From: Bacteroidota bacterium
Lineage (GTDB): Bacteria; Bacteroidota; Bacteroidia; Bacteroidales; Paludibacteraceae
Assembly: GCA_023391625.1 (NCBI GenBank)
Contig: JAEWAN010000027.1
Location: forward strand, 1-64,000
DNA length: 64,000 nucleotides
Direction: 5' to 3'
This document shows, in pieces, positions 52,853 to 62,034 of the stretch. How positions within the stretch are numbered: position 1 is the first letter of the stretch; each line of letters begins with the position of its first letter. The translations under genes were made by a program, and so were the position numbers. The notes under the pieces were generated by a model. It had not been told where the DNA came from, ran no database searches, and saw only the letters and a list, made by a program, of their open reading frames with translations.

Positions 52853-54226
52853 TTATTCCACCACTTCCCCTATCAATGTAGCAGAAGAAGCAGAAAGCAC
52901 TTTTACACGGATTGTTTCACCAATTTTTCTCCCTTCACGAGGGAAAATCACGACTTTATTCTGTGAAGTACGTCCAAACAGTTGTTCATTGGAACGTTTA
53001 GAAAAGCCTTCAACCAAGACATCAAACACTTTTCCTATATCACGCTTATTACTTTCAGCCGAAAGTTCATTCTGTAAAGCAATAATCTCATTCAAACGAC
53101 GTATTTTAATATCCTCCGGGACATTATCCGGAAGATTTTTCGCTGCATAAGTCCCAGGACGTTCTGAATATTTAAACATAAAAGCCATATCAAAACCGAC
53201 TTCACGCATAAGGGACAAAGTATCTTGATGGTCTTCTTCCGTTTCATCATGAAAGCCACAGAACACATCGGTACCAATAGAACAATCCGGAACATACTTA
53301 TGAATCGCAGCAATACGATCCAGATACCATTCACGGGTGTATTTACGATTCATCGACTTTAAAATCTTATTACTTCCGGACTGGACAGGCAAATGAATAA
53401 AACGGCACAAATTAGGATAACGGCCTATAGTTTCCAATGTTTTATCACTCATGTCTTTAGGATGCGATGTCATAAAGCGGAAACGGATCTCCGGAGCAGC
53501 CTCAGCAACAATACGCAACAAATCCGGGAAATCAATTACGTTACCATCCTCCTGTTCAAAACGATAAGAGTTTACGTTTTGTCCGAGCAGTGTCACCTCT
53601 TTATAATTTTTAGCCTGCAAATCCCTCAGTTCATTCAGAATACTTTCCACATCCCGACTGCGTTCACGCCCCCGGGTATAAGGAACAATACAATAAGAAC
53701 AAAAATTATTACATCCCCGCATAATGGAAATATAACCAGAGATAGGATTACCAATACGGGCCGGAATCACATCCCGGTATGTTTCGGTAGCAGACAGCTC
53801 TACATTCATAGCCTTCTCCCCTTTCTCCACAGAACCTATTAAATTAGGGATATCCAGATAAGCATCCGGACCTACCACTATGTCGACACCATACTCCGTC
53901 AACAAGTTTTCTTTCACCCTTTCAGCCATACAGCCGATTACGCCTATAATCAACTTCTTATTCTTCTTCCTTAACGACTGGAAATATTTTAAGCGCTGAA
54001 TCACCCTCTGTTCCGCATTATCACGGATGGAACAAGTATTTACAAAAATGGCATTAGCCTCTGTAATATCCGTCGTTATGGAAAACCCATCCATCTGCAT
54101 AATAGAAGCCACCACCTCACTGTCAGCGCTATTCATCTGACAACCGTAAGTTTCAATAAAAAGTTTTTTGTCATTTATGCCGGATTTAGAGTCCGGAGAA
54201 ACAACCGTTTGTTCTAACTCTTTCAT
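52853..54226 (-). CDS. miaB: tRNA-2-methylthio-N6-dimethylallyladenosine synthase
   Basis: A 457-residue radical-SAM methylthiotransferase. The N-terminal UPF0004 domain has FIETYGCQMNSADSE and VNTCSIRDNAEQR; the radical-SAM domain has RGCNNFCSYCIVPYTRGRE with the CxxxCxxC cluster; a TRAM domain (about 390-455) ends the protein. It adds the methylthio group to i6A37 of tRNAs that read codons starting with U. A promoter element is 21 bases upstream and a terminator follows, so it is monocistronic. Confidence 0.95.
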   Translation of the reverse strand: MKELEQTVVSPDSKSGINDKKLFIETYGCQMNSADSEVVASIMQMDGFSITTDITEANAIFVNTCSIRDNAEQRVIQRLKYFQSLRKKNKKLIIGVIGCMAERVKENLLTEYGVDIVVGPDAYLDIPNLIGSVEKGEKAMNVELSATETYRDVIPARIGNPISGYISIMRGCNNFCSYCIVPYTRGRERSRDVESILNELRDLQAKNYKEVTLLGQNVNSYRFEQEDGNVIDFPDLLRIVAEAAPEIRFRFMTSHPKDMSDKTLETIGRYPNLCRFIHLPVQSGSNKILKSMNRKYTREWYLDRIAAIHKYVPDCSIGTDVFCGFHDETEEDHQDTLSLMREVGFDMAFMFKYSERPGTYAAKNLPDNVPEDIKIRRLNEIIALQNELSAESNKRDIGKVFDVLVEGFSKRSNEQLFGRTSQNKVVIFPREGRKIGETIRVKVLSASSATLIGEVVE

Positions 54227-54246
54227 ATATAATTAAAAATATAGCG

Positions 54247-54254
54247 CAAAAATA
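54247..54254 (-). promoter_or_regulatory. Putative -7 element of miaB
   Basis: The minus strand reads TATTTTTG, matching TAnnTTTG, 20 bases before the miaB start codon. No clear -33 element. Confidence 0.52.
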
Positions 54255-54330
54255 CAGCTAAATTGGCAATTCTGAAAATAAGCACAAAACCATCCCAATA
54301 AAAATAGGTTCTTTAGAAATAAAAAGCAGA

Positions 54331-54368
54331 AAAAAAGCCGGAGTTCGGAATGTATCCGAACTCCGGCA
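54331..54368 (-). terminator. Terminator after the small lipoprotein gene
   Basis: A perfect 13-bp GC-rich stem (54338-54350 and 54356-54368, 5-base loop) followed on the minus strand by a seven-U run, 21 bases past the stop codon. One of the strongest intrinsic terminators in the window. Confidence 0.88.
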
Positions 54369-54389
54369 CGTTAACTTTGCGCTAATTTC

Positions 54390-54806
54390 TTATAATTTTC
54401 TAAAAACTCTTTTTACTTTTTCTTTATCAAACATATTTGTACGTTCCCACTCCACCTCAAGTCTATTAAGCGTTAAAGTGTTCACTCTATATTCTGTCAA
54501 ATTACCACCTCCCAATTTTATTTTGTTCTTTATATACATGTAAGACTGCTCTCTTCCGCTATTTGCATTATTGGGTTCTGTGATGGTCAAATAAAAAGAA
54601 TCGAATTTCCAGATACATTCAAAATCAGAATAAGTCTTCTCTATAACCCACTCTCCATTCCTTTCCACATAGTCCGTCACAGCCTCCCACCTTCCATACA
54701 AGTACTCTTCACCGGAACCATCGCCAAACTCGGCCTCTACCGTACATGACGTCAGCACAGCAAACAGGGATAAAACAAACACAGCACGACTTAAAAACTT
54801 TTTCAT
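54390..54806 (-). CDS. Small lipoprotein of unknown function, lipocalin-like
   Basis: A 138-residue lipoprotein: MKKFLSRAVFVLSLFAVLTSC gives a signal peptide with lipobox LTSC. The body (LYGRWEAVTDYVERNG, FECIWKFDSFYLTITEP, LTLNRLEVEW) is beta-rich and has the GxW-like start of small lipocalin-like proteins common in Bacteroidales. Alternative ATGs lie three codons (54815) and further upstream (54866). Function unknown. It has its own terminator. Confidence 0.72.
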   Translation of the reverse strand: MKKFLSRAVFVLSLFAVLTSCTVEAEFGDGSGEEYLYGRWEAVTDYVERNGEWVIEKTYSDFECIWKFDSFYLTITEPNNANSGREQSYMYIKNKIKLGGGNLTEYRVNTLTLNRLEVEWERTNMFDKEKVKRVFRKL

Positions 54807-54935
54807 ACTTCTCATAATATTTATTATTTCACACCATGTCCTCCCTTCATAGCAACAAATAATCAAAAGCGCAGGAGAACCCGTTTCTTACAACAAGAAC
54901 ATCAGGGCGCTTTATTCTAAACATCAATATATTTT

Positions 54936-55646
54936 CTATTCTCCACACTGCTCTGTGTATTCAATAATATGCGCCGGCAGTTCATCCCAATTCACATCTT
55001 TATATTTAATGGTCACAGCATTGCATTTTTTCCATATTTTTTTGAATTCTTTTTTATAATCTTTTTTCGTCAATAAAGAAGCGACAGACTGCCCGTCCAT
55101 TTTCACATAATAAGATTTCGCTATACCGCCAATCACATTCACTTTACCGATTCCCAATGAAGCCGTTTTCTTAGCTAACGGATCATAATAAACTTTCACG
55201 TATTTACAAAAATCCGGATTAAGTACCTGCATAAGTAGCGTTTGTGTTTTCTTTTTCAATTTCACATCCGTTTTTTCAAAATACACATACCCTTGTTCCA
55301 AAAAATCCTGGTTCAATTTTTCATTGTTCCATTTCTGAACATTCGTAACGAAACCGGCCGCTTTAGAAATCTTATCCAATCCACTCGGAGGAAGATACAT
55401 ATGATCAATGTCCTGCGCTTTCAGGCTCACCTTTTTCCCGTTCTCATCATTGATGACTATTCCCTTAAAAAGCCCTTTTTTCCATTTGAAACTCTGGATA
55501 TCTCCTTTTACTTCATTTCCATTAGCCAATGTCACATAAGCTGTCTTTTTCTTAGAAAAAGTAGTGCTTGGAGTTAAAAACTGCTGTGCGTTCATTTGCA
55601 ACACAGCTACAATCAATACAATCAAAGTAAAATGCAATTTTCTCAT
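54936..55646 (-). CDS. Exported basic protein of unknown function
   Basis: A 236-residue protein with a signal peptide (about 1-21, ending LQMNAQQ) and a lysine-rich mature part. FSKKKTAYVTLANGNEVKG followed by DIQSFKWKKGLFKGIVI looks like a small beta domain, and the C-terminal part (KSYYVKMDGQSVASLLTKKDYKKEFKKIW, in parts) is more helical. No known family is recognised; similar proteins occur as conserved hypotheticals in Bacteroidales. Start chosen at the MRKLHF methionine. Confidence 0.68.
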   Translation of the reverse strand: MRKLHFTLIVLIVAVLQMNAQQFLTPSTTFSKKKTAYVTLANGNEVKGDIQSFKWKKGLFKGIVINDENGKKVSLKAQDIDHMYLPPSGLDKISKAAGFVTNVQKWNNEKLNQDFLEQGYVYFEKTDVKLKKKTQTLLMQVLNPDFCKYVKVYYDPLAKKTASLGIGKVNVIGGIAKSYYVKMDGQSVASLLTKKDYKKEFKKIWKKCNAVTIKYKDVNWDELPAHIIEYTEQCGE

Positions 55647-55843
55647 AAATGATACCAATTTTTAATATATAAAACATTTAACACTAACTTCACTTTTCCC
55701 AGCGTTATCAAACTCAGCTTCAAGCCTGATTTTCCAGGAAAGCAGCAAAATTTAAAAACTTATCAAAAGCAAAAATCATACCACAACAAGAGATTTATTT
55801 ATAATATATTTCCAATCACCAACATGATTTTCATTACTAAGTT

Positions 55844-55875
55844 TTTGTAAATCAAAATCATTATTGTACCTTTGT
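55844..55875 (+). promoter_or_regulatory. Promoter of rpsA
   Basis: TTTG at 55844-55847 and TACCTTTG at 55868-55875 with a 20-base spacer form a near-perfect Bacteroidota promoter. The leader to the rpsA ATG is about 60 bases. The remainder of the gap (55659-55843) shows no gene. Confidence 0.75.
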
Positions 55876-55942
55876 GCGCTCAAATTTTTAAGTCAACATA
55901 ATGTCTAACCGACTAATTTATTAGTAAAACAATTTTTAGTAA

Positions 55943-57838
55943 ATGGAAGAAAATCAAAACATTCCTGCAGAGGAAGCAAAAAAAGCACAAGCTCCTGTAG
56001 TAGCCGGACCTGATGCAAATTTTGACTGGGACGCTTATGAAAAAGGCGAAATCCTGACAAATCAATCAAAAGAAGAATTAGAAAAGATTTACGACAACAC
56101 TCTTAACGCTATCAAAGACAAAGAGGTTGTTGAAGGAACTGTTATTTCGATTAACAAACGTGAAGTAGTTGTCAACGTAGGTTACAAATCAGACGGTGTA
56201 GTACCTATGAGCGAATTCCGTTACAATCCGGATTTAAAAATCGGCGACAAAGTAGAAGTTTACATCGAAAGCCAGGAAGACAAAAAAGGACAATTAATCC
56301 TTTCTCACAAACAAGCACGTGCTACACGCGCATGGGATCGTATCAACAATGCACTTGAAACTCAAGAAATCGTTAAAGGTTTTGTTAAATGCCGTACTAA
56401 AGGCGGTATGATTGTTGATGTATTCGGAATCGAAGCATTCTTGCCAGGTTCTCAAATCGACGTAAAACCGATCCGCGACTACGATATCTTTGTTGGAAAA
56501 ACCATGGAATTCAAAGTGGTTAAAATTAACCATGAATACAAAAACGTGGTTGTATCTCACAAAGCACTTATCGAAGCTGAACTTGAACAACAGAAAAAAG
56601 AAATCATCAGCAAACTTCAGAAAGGTCAGGTATTGGAAGGAACAGTTAAAAACGTTACTTCATACGGTGTATTCATTGACCTGGGCGGAGTTGACGGTTT
56701 GATCCACATAACAGACCTTTCATGGGGTCGTGTTTCTCATCCAGAAGAAATCGTACAGCTTGATCAGAAAATCAACGTTGTTATCCTTGATTTCGATGAT
56801 GAAAAGAAACGTATCGCTTTAGGTTTGAAACAACTTTCAGCACACCCTTGGGATGCACTTGATGCAGACCTTAAAGTTGGTGACAAAGTAAAAGGAAAAG
56901 TAGTTGTTATCGCAGACTACGGTGCATTTGTAGAAATAGCTCCGGGAGTAGAAGGTTTGATCCACGTATCAGAAATGAGCTGGTCACAACACCTGCGTTC
57001 AGCACAAGACTTCCTTAAAGTTGGTGACGAAGTAGAAGCTGTAGTATTGACCCTTGACCGCGACGAACGTAAGATGTCATTAGGTATCAAACAATTGAAA
57101 GCTGATCCTTGGGAAGACATCGACACCCGTTATCCGGTAGGAAGCCAACATACTGCTAAAGTACGCAACTTCACTAACTTTGGTGTTTTTGTAGAAATAG
57201 AAGAAGGTGTAGATGGTTTAATCCACATTTCTGACCTTTCTTGGACTAAGAAAATCAAACACCCATCTGAATTCACTCAGATAGGAAATGATATCGAAGT
57301 TGTAGTTCTTGAAATCGACAAAGAAAACCGTCGTTTAAGCTTAGGACACAAACAACTGGAAGAAAATCCTTGGGATCAGTTCGAAACATTGTTCAATGTA
57401 GACAGCATTCATGATGGTGTTATCGTTGAAATGTTAGACAAAGGAGCTGTAATCTCTTTACCATACGGTGTTGAAGGTTTCGCTACTCCTAAACATTTAG
57501 TTAAAGAAGATGGTTCACAAGCTCAGGTTGATGAAAAATTACCATTCAAAGTAATTGAATTCAACAAAGACGCTAAACGTATCATTCTTTCTCACAGCCG
57601 CATTCACGAAGATGCTAAAAAAGCTGAAAATTCTGATTCTGAAGCACCTGCTAAAAAAGCAAAACGTGCTAAAAAAGAAGAACCAGCAGCAGCTACAACA
57701 ATGGAAAAAACCACTTTGGGTGACATCCAGTCTTTAGCTGATCTGAAAGACCAAATGGATGCAGAAGCTGAAAAGAAAGATGCAAAAAAAGCATCTAAAA
57801 AAGCTACTAAGAAAGAAGACGAAGCTGCTGAAGCTTAA
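55943..57838 (+). CDS. rpsA: 30S ribosomal protein S1
   Basis: A 631-residue S1 with six S1/OB repeats (about 55-120, 135-195, 205-280, 295-365, 380-455, 465-525); repeats three to five carry the canonical GVFIDLGGVDGLIHITDLSW pattern. S1 binds mRNA and aids initiation, which matters in Bacteroidota where Shine-Dalgarno sequences are seldom used. The C-terminal about 90 residues are a low-complexity Lys/Ala/Glu tail (AKKAKRAKKEEPAAATT, EKKDAKKASKKATKKED), a lineage feature. A strong promoter and terminator flank it. Confidence 0.96.
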   Translation: MEENQNIPAEEAKKAQAPVVAGPDANFDWDAYEKGEILTNQSKEELEKIYDNTLNAIKDKEVVEGTVISINKREVVVNVGYKSDGVVPMSEFRYNPDLKIGDKVEVYIESQEDKKGQLILSHKQARATRAWDRINNALETQEIVKGFVKCRTKGGMIVDVFGIEAFLPGSQIDVKPIRDYDIFVGKTMEFKVVKINHEYKNVVVSHKALIEAELEQQKKEIISKLQKGQVLEGTVKNVTSYGVFIDLGGVDGLIHITDLSWGRVSHPEEIVQLDQKINVVILDFDDEKKRIALGLKQLSAHPWDALDADLKVGDKVKGKVVVIADYGAFVEIAPGVEGLIHVSEMSWSQHLRSAQDFLKVGDEVEAVVLTLDRDERKMSLGIKQLKADPWEDIDTRYPVGSQHTAKVRNFTNFGVFVEIEEGVDGLIHISDLSWTKKIKHPSEFTQIGNDIEVVVLEIDKENRRLSLGHKQLEENPWDQFETLFNVDSIHDGVIVEMLDKGAVISLPYGVEGFATPKHLVKEDGSQAQVDEKLPFKVIEFNKDAKRIILSHSRIHEDAKKAENSDSEAPAKKAKRAKKEEPAAATTMEKTTLGDIQSLADLKDQMDAEAEKKDAKKASKKATKKEDEAAEA

Positions 57839-57863
57839 TCTTCACCTTTCTTATACAAACTCT

Positions 57864-57897
57864 AAAGAGTGCATGAAAATTCATGCACTCTTTTTTT
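57864..57897 (+). terminator. Terminator of rpsA
   Basis: A perfect 13-bp stem (57864-57876 and 57881-57893, 4-base loop) running into seven T residues, 26 bases after the rpsA stop codon. Confidence 0.9.
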
Positions 57898-58002
57898 ATC
57901 ACCATGTACAAGCAACAAATACTTACCGACTTAAATCCGTATATCACAACACTGTCCGGATAAAAATACAATTACAAAAACAGCATTAATAAAACCCCGG
58001 CA

Positions 58003-58034
58003 TTTGCTTTTTTGTAGAATAGTAAGTAGATTTG
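58003..58034 (+). promoter_or_regulatory. Promoter of alanine dehydrogenase
   Basis: TTTG at 58003-58006 and TAGATTTG at 58027-58034, spacer 20 bases, fit the Bacteroidota consensus. The ATG of the gene is 24 bases further on, which argues against the in-frame TTG at 58004. Confidence 0.73.
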
Positions 58035-58057
58035 TAAGACACTTTATTGAGCGAACA

Positions 58058-59260
58058 ATGAAAATAGACCCCAGAGCCCAACAAAAGCTATTTCCGGAAG
58101 AATGTTTACTAAGGGAAATAGCAAAACATCCGAAACTCTCCATCGGTATACCCAAAGAAAACTCCAATGTAGAAACCCGTTTAGGATTAACTCCGGAAGG
58201 AGTAGCTATTGTTACGGAAGAAGGGCACAGCGTGTACATAGAACGGGGTGCAGGGCTACCTATGTCTTACACCGATTTGCAGTACAGTGAAGCCGGAGCT
58301 TTTCTGGTAGATAACCCCACTGATGTTTTCAGCGCGGACATTGTTCTAAAAATAGCTCCCCCTACTCTTGCAGAGCTTCAAATGATGCACAACGGAGCTA
58401 CCATTTTTTCTATGCTGCAACTCTCAAACCTGTCAAAAGAATGTATAAAACTCATGATGCAGAAAAAAATGACTGCTATCGCTTATGAGTTAATCCAGGA
58501 TCAGCAAAGAGCATTCCCCGTGGTAAATTCCATTGCTGAAATAGAAGGTATTTCCGCCATTGCCGTAGCCTCGGAATTAATGACCTCGGAACGAGGAGGG
58601 AAAGGACTTTTATTAGGAGGAGTAGCCGGTATACCCCCAACCGAAGTACTGATATTGGGAGCAGGAATCACCTGCACTGTGGCTGCACAAAATGCAATAG
58701 CCTTAGGGGCGGAAGTCAAAATATTCGACCACGATATCAACAAATTACGTAAACTGAAACACTATCTGGGGCAACATGTTTTCACATCCGTAATCCACCC
58801 AAACGTATTGTTCAAAGCATTGGCTACTGCCGACGCTGTTATCGGCAATCTCCGCTACATCAACGACTCCGAACAATTCATGGTATCTGAGGATTTAGTA
58901 AAAACCATGAAAAAAGGAGCAATAATCATAGACATGAGCGTGGATCAGGGAGGCTGTTTTGAAACTTCCGTTTGCAGGACCATAAAGAAACCTACCTATG
59001 AAAAACATGGTGTTATCCACTACTGCGTTCCAAACATTTCCGCCAGAGTAGCCCGTACCACATCTATGACATTAAGCAATATCTTTGCCCCCATGCTTCT
59101 GAAAATAGGGAACTCCGGTAGCGTGAAATCAGCTATTACAGAAAGCACCGGATTCAGGCACGGAGTTTATATATACGAAGGTATGTTGGTAAACAGGCTT
59201 ATAGCCAAATACTATAATATCGGTTCAAGTGATATCGGATTGCTTATTGCCGGATTTTAA
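58058..59260 (+). CDS. ald: Alanine dehydrogenase
   Basis: A 400-residue enzyme of the alanine dehydrogenase/PNT family. The N-terminal domain has SIGIPKENSNVETRLGLTPEGV, and the Rossmann domain has LILGAGITCTVAAQNAIALGAEV. VDQGGCFETS and HYCVPNISARVARTTSM are hallmark segments. It converts L-alanine and NAD+ to pyruvate, ammonia and NADH, or the reverse. It is about 25-30 residues longer at the N-terminus than the Bacillus enzyme, as in other Bacteroidota members. A transhydrogenase alpha subunit is a less likely reading because the membrane part is missing. Confidence 0.9.
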   Translation: MKIDPRAQQKLFPEECLLREIAKHPKLSIGIPKENSNVETRLGLTPEGVAIVTEEGHSVYIERGAGLPMSYTDLQYSEAGAFLVDNPTDVFSADIVLKIAPPTLAELQMMHNGATIFSMLQLSNLSKECIKLMMQKKMTAIAYELIQDQQRAFPVVNSIAEIEGISAIAVASELMTSERGGKGLLLGGVAGIPPTEVLILGAGITCTVAAQNAIALGAEVKIFDHDINKLRKLKHYLGQHVFTSVIHPNVLFKALATADAVIGNLRYINDSEQFMVSEDLVKTMKKGAIIIDMSVDQGGCFETSVCRTIKKPTYEKHGVIHYCVPNISARVARTTSMTLSNIFAPMLLKIGNSGSVKSAITESTGFRHGVYIYEGMLVNRLIAKYYNIGSSDIGLLIAGF

Positions 59261-59280
59261 AGTATTACTGACCCATAATA

Positions 59281-59326
59281 AAAAGATAAACGGAGAATAG
59301 AATTTACTATTCTCCGTTTATCTTTT
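59281..59326. terminator. Bidirectional terminator between ald and the phosphatase gene
   Basis: A perfect 20-bp inverted repeat (59281-59300 and 59307-59326, 6-base loop) lies between converging genes, with A/T-rich flanks on both sides. Confidence 0.82.
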
Positions 59327-59344
59327 ATCTTAAATGCCGAACAC

Positions 59345-60391
59345 TTAATACAAATACAATTCCTGCATTCTGAAAAGATCTACATTCAAAACGTCCGTCA
59401 GATAATTTTCTACAGATCCGTAATCTTCCCTTATCTTGTCAATCCCTGCCTGCAAGAACTCCGCCTTTACCGTCATCAACGGCTCAATCCGTGGATATTG
59501 CTTTACATATTTGTCATATTTATCTGCCAGAAAAACGGCGGAAGCAAGATAATCGTCCATTATCGTTTCATCATCCACACCCAATGCATACAAAATAAGT
59601 GCGGTAGCCATCCCCGTGCGGTCTTTCCCCGCAGAGCAATGGTACATCAAGGGCAGTTTATCTTCATCCTGCAACAAACGGAAGAATTCCCTGTAATGAT
59701 TCACCGCGGAACTATCGGTTACCAACAAACGGTTCATATCCATCATCAGGCAATTAAAATCTACCGTATCTATATCAAATTCCATACCTCCTCCCATAAT
59801 GTTGCCAGGTTCAATATTCAGATTATAATCATATTCTACAGACACTGGCAAGCGATCCGGAGCCATCTTCATCTCATCTTTAGCCCGGAAGTCCACTACC
59901 GAACGAACCGGAATATCCGACAAATACACCAAATCCGCCTCCGTCAGTTTAGCCAGATCGTCCGTACGAAACAACTTGCCCCATTTCACATATCTTCCAT
60001 CCTTCGTTCTCACTCCTCCTATATCACGGAAATTATACCCTCCGGTCATCGGCAAATGACGTTCTGCCAGTATAGATTTACCTTCATCCGTAATCAATTG
60101 GAAATAACTACGGACAGAATCCGCAACATCCAAAGGAAACACACCGCCGGTTACACCTTCCAAAAGCGGTTGGGAAAAGTCAATAGATTCCACCGTATGA
60201 CCGCCATAAAGCTGCCACGGTTGCTGAACATCAATATAAAGAGTTGCAGCTTTTGTCTCCTTATCACGTATCACCTGTGCATTTTTACTCAAATCCTTTC
60301 CTTCATACATAGCTTTTTGTTCCTTCCTTTTACATGTTGCAAATAATAATACCGTTGCCAATAAACATAAACAAATACCTGATTTTTTCAT
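59345..60391 (-). CDS. Tyrosine-phosphatase-family lipoprotein
   Basis: A 348-residue lipoprotein: signal peptide with lipobox FATC (C20), a short beta domain at about 45-100, then a PTP fold of the Y_phosphatase3 group. MTGGYNFRDIGGVRTKDGR is the typical start of that domain and HCSAGKDRTG carries the active-site CX5R loop with C252 and R258; DFRAKDE supplies the other conserved acid/arginine. All catalytic residues are present. The protein should be a periplasmic or surface phosphatase for tyrosine, inositol phosphates or other phosphoesters; the natural substrate is unknown. Monocistronic. Confidence 0.88.
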   Translation of the reverse strand: MKKSGICLCLLATVLLFATCKRKEQKAMYEGKDLSKNAQVIRDKETKAATLYIDVQQPWQLYGGHTVESIDFSQPLLEGVTGGVFPLDVADSVRSYFQLITDEGKSILAERHLPMTGGYNFRDIGGVRTKDGRYVKWGKLFRTDDLAKLTEADLVYLSDIPVRSVVDFRAKDEMKMAPDRLPVSVEYDYNLNIEPGNIMGGGMEFDIDTVDFNCLMMDMNRLLVTDSSAVNHYREFFRLLQDEDKLPLMYHCSAGKDRTGMATALILYALGVDDETIMDDYLASAVFLADKYDKYVKQYPRIEPLMTVKAEFLQAGIDKIREDYGSVENYLTDVLNVDLFRMQELYLY

Positions 60392-60513
60392 AACAACCCC
60401 GCATTAAAATGATATTCAAAATTAATCCAACCGACAGAAAGAACCTAAAAAAATAAAGCTTATTAACGTTTACTATTTTTAAAACTATTTTATTACCCTA
60501 AAGCATAAATTAT

Positions 60514-60521
60514 ATATCTTT
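60514..60521 (+). promoter_or_regulatory. Putative -7 element of the proC operon
   Basis: TATCTTTG, an exact TAnnTTTG match, lies 28 bases before the proC ATG. The -33 element is weak. Confidence 0.6.
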
Positions 60522-60549
60522 GCCAATCAGATAAAAAAACAACAATCAT

Positions 60550-61356
60550 ATGGAAACAAAAGATTTAAAGGTAGCCATTATTGGAGCAGGAAACATGGGG
60601 GGCGCCATTGCACGCGGACTGGCTAAAGGGAGCTTAATCAGTACAAACAACATTTATATCAGCGATGTAAATAAAGCCAATCTGGATTCGATCAAAAAAG
60701 ATTTTCCCGAAATAAACACTTCCACTTCCAATAATGAAATTATACAAGGAGCGCACATTGTAATCCTTGCTGTAAAACCCTGGCTTATTGAAACCATAAC
60801 AAGTGAAATTCAACATAAAATAAATACAGGAGAAGAAATCCTTATATCTATCGCAGCCGGAGTGGAATTTGAACAGTTAGTCCGTTACTATGACAGCAGC
60901 AACACGACAATGTTCCGTATCATTCCTAATACGGCAATAGACGTACAGCAAGGAGTTTCGGCCATTTCATCATACAATGCGACCCGGGAACAGGAAGAAC
61001 TGATTTTGAGTATTTTCAATGAATTAGGAAAAACATTCCTTGTGCCGGAATACCAGATGAATGCGTTTATGTCATTAACCTCCTGCGGCATTGCCTACGC
61101 TTTCCGTTACATCCGTGCTGCAATGGAAGGAGCGGTAGAGATGGGCATATATCCTGACACTGCTAAAGAAGCCATTGCCCAGACTTTACGAGGAGCGGCA
61201 GAACTGCTTGAAACCAACCATTCACACCCTGAAGCAGAGATAGATAAAGTTACCACTCCGGGCGGAACCACAATCAGAGGATTGAATGAAATGGAAGCCA
61301 ACGGCTTTTCCAACGCCGTAATTAAAGGACTGAAAGCTTCATTTACAAAGAAATAA
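60550..61356 (+). CDS. proC: Pyrroline-5-carboxylate reductase
   Basis: A 268-residue enzyme catalysing the last step of proline synthesis with NAD(P)H. The nucleotide-binding IIGAGNMGGAIARGL is at the N-terminus, AVKPWLIE in the middle, and the C-terminal dimer domain has SLTSCGIAYAFRYIRAAMEGA and the signature VTTPGGTTIRGLNEME. Intact and of usual length. The XRE-cupin gene follows after 19 bases and is likely on the same transcript. Confidence 0.95.
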   Translation: METKDLKVAIIGAGNMGGAIARGLAKGSLISTNNIYISDVNKANLDSIKKDFPEINTSTSNNEIIQGAHIVILAVKPWLIETITSEIQHKINTGEEILISIAAGVEFEQLVRYYDSSNTTMFRIIPNTAIDVQQGVSAISSYNATREQEELILSIFNELGKTFLVPEYQMNAFMSLTSCGIAYAFRYIRAAMEGAVEMGIYPDTAKEAIAQTLRGAAELLETNHSHPEAEIDKVTTPGGTTIRGLNEMEANGFSNAVIKGLKASFTKK

Positions 61357-61375
61357 ACAAACAATCTACATTTAT

Positions 61376-61924
61376 ATGAATGAACAAATAAAGCAAATTG
61401 CAGAACGGTTAAGAGGACTACGCGATGCGCTTGACCTATCCATAGAAGAAGCTGCATCAAAAACCGGAGTTAATAAAAACGATTACGAAAAATACGAATC
61501 CGGGGACTCTGACATACCTATGAATTTTTTATTCCAGGTGGCACAAACTTTCGGGATAGAAATTTCTGCGTTAATCTCCGGAGACGAAGCCCGGGCCAAC
61601 GCTTACTTCGTAACCCGCAAAGGCACAGGAGTTAAAGTAGAACGAACAAAAGCATATAAATACCAGGCATTGGCACACGGATTCCGCCAGGCAAAAGCAG
61701 AACCTTTTGAAGTTACGGTAGAACCGAATGACAATCCTATTCATTTAAACACACACCCCGGACAAGAATTCAATCTTGTACTGGAAGGAACCATGCTATT
61801 GCAGATAGCCGGAAATGACGTCATTCTGAATGAGGGCGACAGTATTTATTTTGACTCAACAAAACCTCACGGAATGAAAGCGCTAAACAACCAGAAGGTT
61901 CGTTTCCTTGCTATAATCATGTAA
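61376..61924 (+). CDS. XRE-family regulator with cupin domain (second copy)
   Basis: A 182-residue protein with an N-terminal helix-turn-helix (about 5-62, LSIEEAASKTGVNKNDYEKYESG) and a C-terminal cupin (about 105-180, LNTHPGQEFNLVLEGTMLLQI and GDSIYFDSTKPHGMKAL). The cupin histidines and glutamate are kept. Same architecture and gene order as 19197-19769: regulator first, then acyl-CoA ligase, here after 110 bases. It shares a transcript with proC, so control of proC is possible, though a ligase target is more likely. Confidence 0.92.
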   Translation: MNEQIKQIAERLRGLRDALDLSIEEAASKTGVNKNDYEKYESGDSDIPMNFLFQVAQTFGIEISALISGDEARANAYFVTRKGTGVKVERTKAYKYQALAHGFRQAKAEPFEVTVEPNDNPIHLNTHPGQEFNLVLEGTMLLQIAGNDVILNEGDSIYFDSTKPHGMKALNNQKVRFLAIIM

Positions 61925-62034
61925 AAAATTCATTATTACACTAAAGCGAATAATAAACCTAACAAAGTCCTATCGAATTACATACAATCCTCATGATCCT
62001 GTATAATTCAACCGGACTGCATTGATAACAAACC

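Noticed and set aside
59498..60346. A 282-codon plus-strand open frame opposite the phosphatase gene
   Set aside because: The minus-strand protein has intact PTP motifs and a lipobox; the plus-strand translation is rich in Ile, His and Gln and lacks any domain, typical of a shadow.
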